From Salvator merianae (lineage: Eukaryota > Chordata > Lepidosauria > Squamata > Teiidae): a stretch of 64,000 nucleotides of DNA. The stretch is taken from assembly GCA_003586115.2 (NCBI GenBank), contig QVOM02000101.1:29481289-29545288 (forward strand), given 5' to 3'. Position 1 is the stretch's first letter; each line of letters opens with the position of its first letter. Below the pieces are notes generated by a model that did no database searches, was not told the origin of the DNA, and was given only the letters and a program-made list of their open reading frames with translations. This document shows positions 58,026 through 64,000 of the stretch, one piece after another. Position numbers and translations under genes: made by a program.

Positions 58026-58570
58026 GGCCATTTCTGCAATTACCTATGGAACAGTTCAATGCAGAGGACAGTTCTCTTCAGGACCTTCTCTTCCACATAT
58101 TAGAGCAGAAGAGAGAGCCCCCTCCCCCGCCCTGGGCTGATCCATCTTCATTGGGATGGGGCATGGTGCTGTCTAGGAGGCCACAATGACTGCCTATACT
58201 GGGACACAAGTAGATCTGGTCTAATACAAATCTATTAGTGTTCCAGTGCCCTCTAAATCAGAACAGGAAGGTACGTAGAATGGTCTGGTCTAACAAGGGG
58301 ACACATTTCAGCAGTGTAACAAATTGTGCAGCTGAAATGCATCTCCAGGAGAAACCAAGGCAAGCAACTTCAGTTCCTGGTGTTTGAAAAGCCCAGAAGT
58401 TACTCCAGAGAATAATCAGTCTCTGGAGTCAGTGCAGGGGGATGCATCAGGACAACCTTTCAAATGTGGAATGTTAATATTCATATTTTCAAGCTGTTCC
58501 TTCACTGGAATGCCTCCAGGTTGGGTTGGTCCTAATAGACTGGCCTACTAAGGTTAGTGTGGAAATGGTC
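58026..58570. mobile_element. TIR element, 545 bp, inside BovB (family 4)
   Basis: Left GGCCATTTCTGCAATTACCT and reverse-complemented right GACCATTTCCACACTAACCT are inverted repeats. ATT flanks both sides (58023-58025 and 58571-58573), and BovB sequence continues across when the element is removed. No coding capacity. Termini fit the shared TTYTGCACTT theme. Confidence 0.9.
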
Positions 58571-58680
58571 ATTATGTGACCATAGTATCTGAAAGTCAGT
58601 TTCAGTATTTGATCTTCCAGTGAAGGTCAGGGTTGATTTGCTTTAGTTTTGACTTATTTGATCTTCTTGCAGTCCGAGGG

Positions 58681-58736
58681 TCTCTATAAATAAATAAATG
58701 AATCAATCAGTCAATCAATCAGTCAATCAATCAAAT
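58681..58736 (+). repeat. (AAAT)n and (CAAT)n short tandem repeats
   Basis: TAAATAAATAAATGAAT then TCAATCAATCAGTCAAT units, inside the BovB. Confidence 0.93.
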
Positions 58737-59585
58737 CTTCAGCATTCACTCATCCTACCTTATGGATCAACTTTCACAGTCACACATTATTACTGGGAAA
58801 CTATAGCTTTGGCTATGCAGACCTTTGTCAGTAGAATGATGTCTCTGGTTTTTAATACAATGTCCAGTTTTGCCACAGCCTTCCTCCCACGAAGCAAGCG
58901 TCTTTTATTTTCATGACTGCAGACATCACATGAAGTTATATTTGAGCCCAAGAAAAGTGATGGAGCCAGATGCCATGAACTTAATTTTATTTTTTGTGTT
59001 TTTTCTCCTAATTTTTATATGAAATCTATAAAATATTTTATTTTAATGTTGAGCTTCAAGCCAACTTTCACCCTTGACTTTCACCCTTATCAAGAAGCTC
59101 CATAATTCTTTACTTTCTGCCATCAGAGTGGTATTGTCTGCATTCAGTATCTGAGGTTGTTGCTATTTCTCCCAGCAATCTTCCAGGTTTTGATTCACCC
59201 AGGCTGTAATTTCATGTGATGTACTATGCATATAAGTTAAATAAATGGGATTACAATATACATCCTTGCCATACTTCTTTCCCTATCTTGAACTAATCAG
59301 TTTTTCAATGTTTGGGTCTAACGGTTGCTTCTTGACCCACATACAGATTCCTTAGGGGACAGGTAAGGTGGTCTGGTATTCCCATCTCTTTAAGAACTTG
59401 CCAAAATTTGTGAAAGGTTTTGGTACTCCCATGCTTTTTCCATAATCCAGCATTTTGATTTCTAGTTCCTCTGCCTGTGTGAAAACCAGCTTGTAATTCT
59501 TGCAGTTTTCAGTTCACATATTGCTAAAGCTTAGTTTGCAGGATTTTGAGCATAGCTTTGCTATATACGAAATAAGCACAGTCAT

Positions 59586-59843
59586 TCAGTAGTTGAACAT
59601 TCTTTGGTATTTCCCCTTCTTTGGAATAGGAACATAAACTGATCTTTTCCAGCTCAGTAGCCACTGTTGAGTTTTACAAATTTTCTGGCATACTGAGTGC
59701 AGCACTTTAACAGCATCATATTTTAGAATTTTAAATAGTTCAGCTGGAATTCCATCACTTCTGCTAGCCTTATGATTAGCAATGCTTTCTAAGACCCTTT
59801 TGACTTCATTCTTCAAGAAGTCTGGCTCTAGATCAGTGACCAC
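59586..59843 (-). pseudogene. BovB reverse transcriptase, finger region
   Basis: Reads NHKASRSDGIPAELFKILKY, DAVKVLHSVCQKICKTQQWL and WKRSVYVPIPKKG, the characteristic N-terminal blocks of BovB/RTE reverse transcriptase. A frame break follows NY at its end. Confidence 0.93.
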
Positions 59844-59866
59844 ACCATTGTGGTTATCAATTATTC

Positions 59867-59902
<36 letters not shown>

Positions 59903-59931
59903 GGTGTGTGTTTGTGTGCGTGTGTATTGTT
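59867..59931 (+). repeat. (GT)n microsatellite
   Basis: About 20 GT units then a less regular GTGTTTGTGTGCG part; lies inside the BovB coding remnant. Confidence 0.96.
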
Positions 59932-59951
59932 CTTTATCTCTTCTACTTCTG

Positions 59952-60345
59952 TCAGGTTCCCACCACTTTTGCCTTTGTATGAAACATTCTCCAATTTCTT
60001 GAAGACATCCTTGACTTTCTCATTCCGTCGTCTTCTTCTATTTCTTTTTCCTGCACATTTAAAAAGGGCTTTTTATTTCTTCTTGCTGTTGTCTGGAAAT
60101 CTGTGTTCAGCTGGGTATATCTTTCCCTTTCTCCCCTGCTTTTTTTTCTTCTTTTTTTCCTTAGTTGTTTGCAAAACCTCATCAGATTTTTTTCCCCCTT
60201 TGGGATTTGTTGTTGCTGCTGCTGCTGCTGCCTCCTGTATAACATCACAAAATTCTGTCCATAGTTCTTCAGGTACTCTGTCCTCCAGATTTAATTGTTT
60301 AAATCTATTTATCACCTCCATTTGCATATTCATGAGAAATATTAT
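59952..60345 (-). pseudogene. BovB linker between endonuclease and reverse transcriptase
   Basis: Two overlapping frames (60333-60073 and 60248-59952) carry LEDRVPEELWTEFCDVIQE and GERERYTQLNTDFQTTARRN. A CAG/CTG run (about 60209-60232) has expanded inside and reads as poly-Ala in one frame and poly-Gln in the other. The preceding endonuclease is missing or unrecognisable. Confidence 0.75.
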
Positions 60346-60410
60346 TTAGGTCATACTTGAATAGTCTAGTAGTTTTCTCTGCTTTCTTCCGTTTAAGATT
60401 GAACTCCTGT

Positions 60411-62723
60411 ATTACTAATCTAGAATTTGAATCATCCCATTTTTACATCATGTTGCAGTTTAAAATAAAATGTTATTTTTGACTATTTTTTCAGGCATTT
60501 TATCATTTGTAGAGTATTTTCCAGTTTTACTAATATATACTTTACCAGCCCCCCACCCAAAAAAAAAACTTTCCCTAAAATGTCTTGTTAGAGAAATTCA
60601 TCACAACAGAAACACAACATTTTGAGGATAATTGTATTTCATCTTGCAGATTGGTTCAAGAGTGTGAATTTTCTGAGTGTTTATCAATGAACTGAGCAAC
60701 TTTATTTCCCATTGCTGTTGTGGACTTCTTACCATTCCTTTCAAGGTACAGGATAGAGCTCTTTCATTCAGTTGAAAGAAGTAGCCAAAACTTTAGCTTA
60801 AATGATTCTTTATTATTACTTTCCTCCAAATAACCAAAGTGTAATTTAGGAAAAGGGTTAAAAAGTACAAACACGCACACGCACACGCACAATCACACAC
60901 ATTTAACATAGTAACATAATAAGTACCCATCAACTCTTAGACAGTGCTATGATTTAATTAAATTGGGATAGTTTAAATGCCTGGGATCAGTGCTATTCCA
61001 GTAAAGTGATGGGAGAGGTAGAAGTCATCAGGTGAAAGCTTCCCTTTAATCTCCCCAGTGGGGGAGCTTCAAGTCTTCCCCATTGATTTCAAAGTCTTGA
61101 TGCACAGGACTTTGCTAACTGAAGACCTCTCTCCACTATGACTGACACTAAGGTCTGAAACAGAAAATGTTTCCCCTCTTTGCTACTCAATATTATTTTT
61201 CTACAGTCTGAACTTGAGAGCATCTGACCTGCTATTGAATTATCTCATTATTTACTAAAGAAAATGAAGCTCAATCATATGTTTGTTGTGGTGTTCACAG
61301 GTCTGTTCAACTGATGATAAATTAAGGCCACATTAAGGGTGGGAGGGAGCCAGCTATAGGGGGAGTTGACTCAGTAACTTATTAAAATTTGAAATAATGC
61401 TGACATTGTGTTGGCTTCCCAACAAGGCAGACAGACAGGGCTGAGACTATGTTGCAGGAAGGGGGGGGGAATATAAAGAAAAGCTCCTTTTGCTCTTTCC
61501 TGGCTTTTTTTTTTCAAAAATATTGGTCTAGACCACTCTTAGGTCAGGGCTCCTTGTTCCTTGGTTTAGGGTAGCAGTGGGGGCTTCGAGCCAGATTTGT
61601 GTTTGGGAAGAGTAAGCACCTTACCCTGGGGGTTCTTGTCTATCATCCCAGAAATCCATTTTCTGGAAATATGAGAACAGAAATCAAACTTCTTTTTATT
61701 GTAAATTTTACCAGTCAAATTAGCTTGTCTCAAGCTCCTAGCACTGGAAAGCAAATACATTCCATTATCTAACAGTAAGCAGGTAAGCAAACTGTTCAAA
61801 TGTCATGTACACAATTCTTATGAAGAAATGTGATATGAAGGAATAGCTACTTCCAAACCAGAGTTAATTATTGTGGAAGTCTTGCAGCAATATTTTAAGA
61901 TCATCAAAATAAGAATAAGAATGAGAATAAGCTTATCTGTCTTATGTTGTCCACTTTGTCAGTTGATCTCCAGAGATATGACAAGTGGTTTATATACCTT
62001 GCCTAGAAAAAAATATTATTATTATAGTTCTCTCCAAGGATTGAACTACAGTAAAATGGTCAGAAACAAAGGCCATAATAGAATAGAAATTACATAACAG
62101 CATTTATGCCATCTGTATCCATTGTGAATGAGTTTTTAGCAGTGTACTGAGAAAGTTTCAAAATTAGTTTTCTCTGGGAAGTTCTTGCAGATCATACTAA
62201 GATCCTTGATCTTGTAGTGCAGATGCCTCTGGCTATATCCCAACCTACATATTGGCTTTTTGTACCATAGATCTATGCACATTCGTCTATATTTTTAACA
62301 TTATCATTCATTTCAAATGCATTCACATCTTCCAAGGCAGTTTATGAGAAACAATTCAAGATTTCATGACAACAACAACAAAAATGCCAGGACAAAATAG
62401 ATTAGGATAAAATAAAGTGCAACAAAATGCAATTGAACAGAACTAGTTGTCAGGAATCAATCTCCTTTTCATAATAATATAAACATGCCTTACAACTGGG
62501 TAAGTGCAAACTTTCCCAAACACAAATGATGGAGGTAAAGTGCTTATCACTTCAGATGCTGCTGCTGAGAACCACATTCTTGCTCCAGTTAGTAATGCCC
62601 ATTCTATGACAGATGAATAGTAGAGGAATGGCAATGTCTGCAAAAATCAGTTGTCCTTATCTAAAAATTGAGAACTAGAAAATGAAGATTTGTGTTACCT
62701 GAATCATCTTCCTGAGTCAATAT
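60411..62723. other. Unassigned stretch
   Basis: No element or exon recognised. A CA-rich tract interrupted by CG lies at about 60870-60900 and a G9 run near 61462. Confidence 0.4.
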
Positions 62724-62903
62724 GGGTGATTCTGCACTGGCTGGTATACTGGACCAGCAAGCATACCAGGAGCTTCCCTTCTGTATGCTGGTGTGGTATA
62801 AGGGAGGTCCCAGGTATGGTCTCCCTTAGACCATAGCAGCGTGTGGAAGGGAAGCTCCTAGTATGCTTGCTGGTCTGGTATACTGACCAGTGCAGAATCT
62901 CTC
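62724..62903. mobile_element. Fold-back element, 180 bp (family 3)
   Basis: Left GGGTGATTCTGCACTGG and reverse-complemented right GAGAGATTCTGCACTGG. The arms, about 85 bp each, pair nearly throughout: 'accagcaagcatacc', 'aggagcttcccttc' and 'ggtataagggag' all recur inverted. Flanks are TAT and TAC, one mismatch from a 3-bp duplication. Same 180-bp length as family 2 but unrelated inner sequence. Confidence 0.88.
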
Positions 62904-64000
62904 TACGAGAGTTTTTATAATCAGTTCACTTTGCTCTGAGACACAACTGATGATGCTTCTCACTCCAGAAATGTATTCAATGCATTATTCTCACTTGGAG
63001 GTTAGACTTGGTCTTTTAACAACTGCAATCTGGTTTAGCAACAATGTCTCCCCCATACTCTCAGCACCACACAGTCAGGAGAATGTATATCGCTTTAACT
63101 TACCTACCTACCTGAGAGGCAGCTAGTGGAGATAAGTGACTGTGAGCATGAGGAAAAGAAAGCCAAGGATTCAAAATGGAGAAGTACTGACAGAAATACG
63201 GACTGTTGGCTGCAGTGGAGTTGTGTTTGATTCAGTGGTTCTAATCCAGGTCCTAACTGCCTCATCCAGACCCCAGTTCCCCAATATGTCACTTCCCTCT
63301 ATTTGCTGACACCCAAGTAGATAGGTGAAGATTTTGGATGCCATAGACTGTGTTCTTTTCAATAAAGGTATAGCACCTAGATTTACATTTTGTTAATTAT
63401 AATAGTTGATAAAATAATTGTAAAACTCTGCGGTCTGACATGGTATAAATCTGTTTTCCATGTAATGTTTCTTCATTCTAAGAAATATAGTGGTTATTTT
63501 AACATATTGATTAAAACTGAAGTATGTCTTAAAATGTTTAAATGTCTTTTTTTCAATAGTTTGACAAGTCTTTCAATATTTATGCAGATAAAGGGTCAAA
63601 CAGAAATCACAAAGACTTGTAACAAATTGTGCCTATCACTAAATAAATAAATAAAAGATAATGTGGCTTTAAATCTGTGACATTCTTCATGTGTTTAAAA
63701 TAATTTAATAATTTACTGGCTTCTATTTAGTAGTCTGAAATTATTAAGCATTACAGAGAAATTATGTTATGCATGTACGCTTCTGGAAAGCAGTGTAAGA
63801 AAAAAGAAAGGGAATTAAATAAAATGCAATCATTTGATACTTTTATTTTTTATTATTGTTATTTATACTAGAGACAAGTTCAAATTTATGTTTTTTGTTT
63901 TGTTTTGTTTTCCCCTTAACACTCAGGAATTGTTATTGATAACTAAACTACAGTAGGATCCTCCTAGCTGCAAATGGTGTTATGAATGTACCATACAGTA
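62904..64000. other. Unassigned AT-rich stretch
   Basis: No element or exon recognised. AAAT units near 63640-63655 and (TTTTG)n near 63890-63912 are short simple repeats. Confidence 0.4.

Larger units (their letters stand above)
57905..60410 (-). mobile_element. BovB (RTE-clade) LINE, split by a TIR element
   Basis: Minus-strand pieces in order: N-terminal linker LEDRVPEELWTEFCDVIQE (about 60290), KERYTQLNTDFQTTARRNKK (about 60100), MVTDLEPDFLKNEVKRVLES and reverse transcriptase fingers (59843-59586), decayed palm (59580-58900), the CESW-like C-terminal block (58800-58740), the KEINP-like block (58660-58600) and LLGKIEGKWRQEWQRMRYL (57993-57920). It is interrupted at 58026-58570 by a 545-bp TIR element, at 58681-58736 by short tandem repeats and at 59867-59931 by (GT)n. 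All frames are broken. Confidence 0.9.

Noticed and set aside
1..64000. CRISPR arrays, rRNA, tRNA or bacterial-style operons
   Set aside because: No regularly spaced direct repeats with unique spacers, no tRNA cloverleaf with A and B boxes that I could recognise, and no closely packed genes; the sequence is plainly vertebrate-type repeat-rich DNA.

Overview
This window looks like intergenic or intronic nuclear DNA of a squamate reptile (lizard or snake). The main reason is the mix of retroelements: CR1, L2-like, L1 and RTE/BovB LINEs side by side, plus many short terminal-inverted-repeat (TIR) DNA elements and long microsatellites. BovB is a hallmark of squamates, though it is not exclusive to them. 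Every long reading frame with recognisable similarity is a decayed LINE protein. I found no intact host gene, no convincing host exon, and no rRNA, tRNA or CRISPR. Family names come from protein motifs read by eye, not from a library search.

Layout. 1-1835 is a minus-strand CR1 (ORF1 zinc finger and esterase, then ORF2 endonuclease) broken by a TIR-element fragment. 2942-3965 is a 5'-truncated L1 with a clear 14-bp target duplication. 5438-6274 is a hairpin-rich TIR element. 8.2-11.1 kb holds palindromic DNA and three more TIR-element copies. 11690-14510 is a CR1 split by an L1 that kept both ends and lost its middle. 18.0-18.5 kb is a BovB 3' end. 20968-21491 is one TIR element nested in another. 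27.5-28.8 kb is old repeat. 29640-32270 is a decayed L1 with a TIR element inside. 35.6-35.9 kb is a CR1 scrap and 39371-39766 an L1 tail with a target duplication. 41.1-43.1 kb is an L2-like LINE, followed by an old repeat split by another L1. 46.1 kb, 48.4-49.0 kb and 50.8-51.8 kb hold TIR or fold-back elements. 52.0-53.1 kb is the best-preserved L1 tail. 55.7 kb is a 180-bp fold-back element. 57.9-60.4 kb is a BovB split by a 545-bp TIR element. 62.7 kb is another 180-bp fold-back.

The most interesting signal is a group of about a dozen non-autonomous TIR elements. Their termini are variants of one motif (roughly GGSCCNNTTYTGCACTT). Where the ends are clear they are flanked by 3-bp AT-rich target duplications (ATT, TTT, ACA, AAT, ACT, ATT). 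PIF/Harbinger-type transposition is the natural guess. Inside the larger ones are serial hairpins. One subterminal hairpin keeps its pairing between copies by compensatory base changes, which suggests that the folded DNA or RNA, not the sequence, is what is retained. Several copies sit inside older LINEs, so the relative order of insertions can be read directly.
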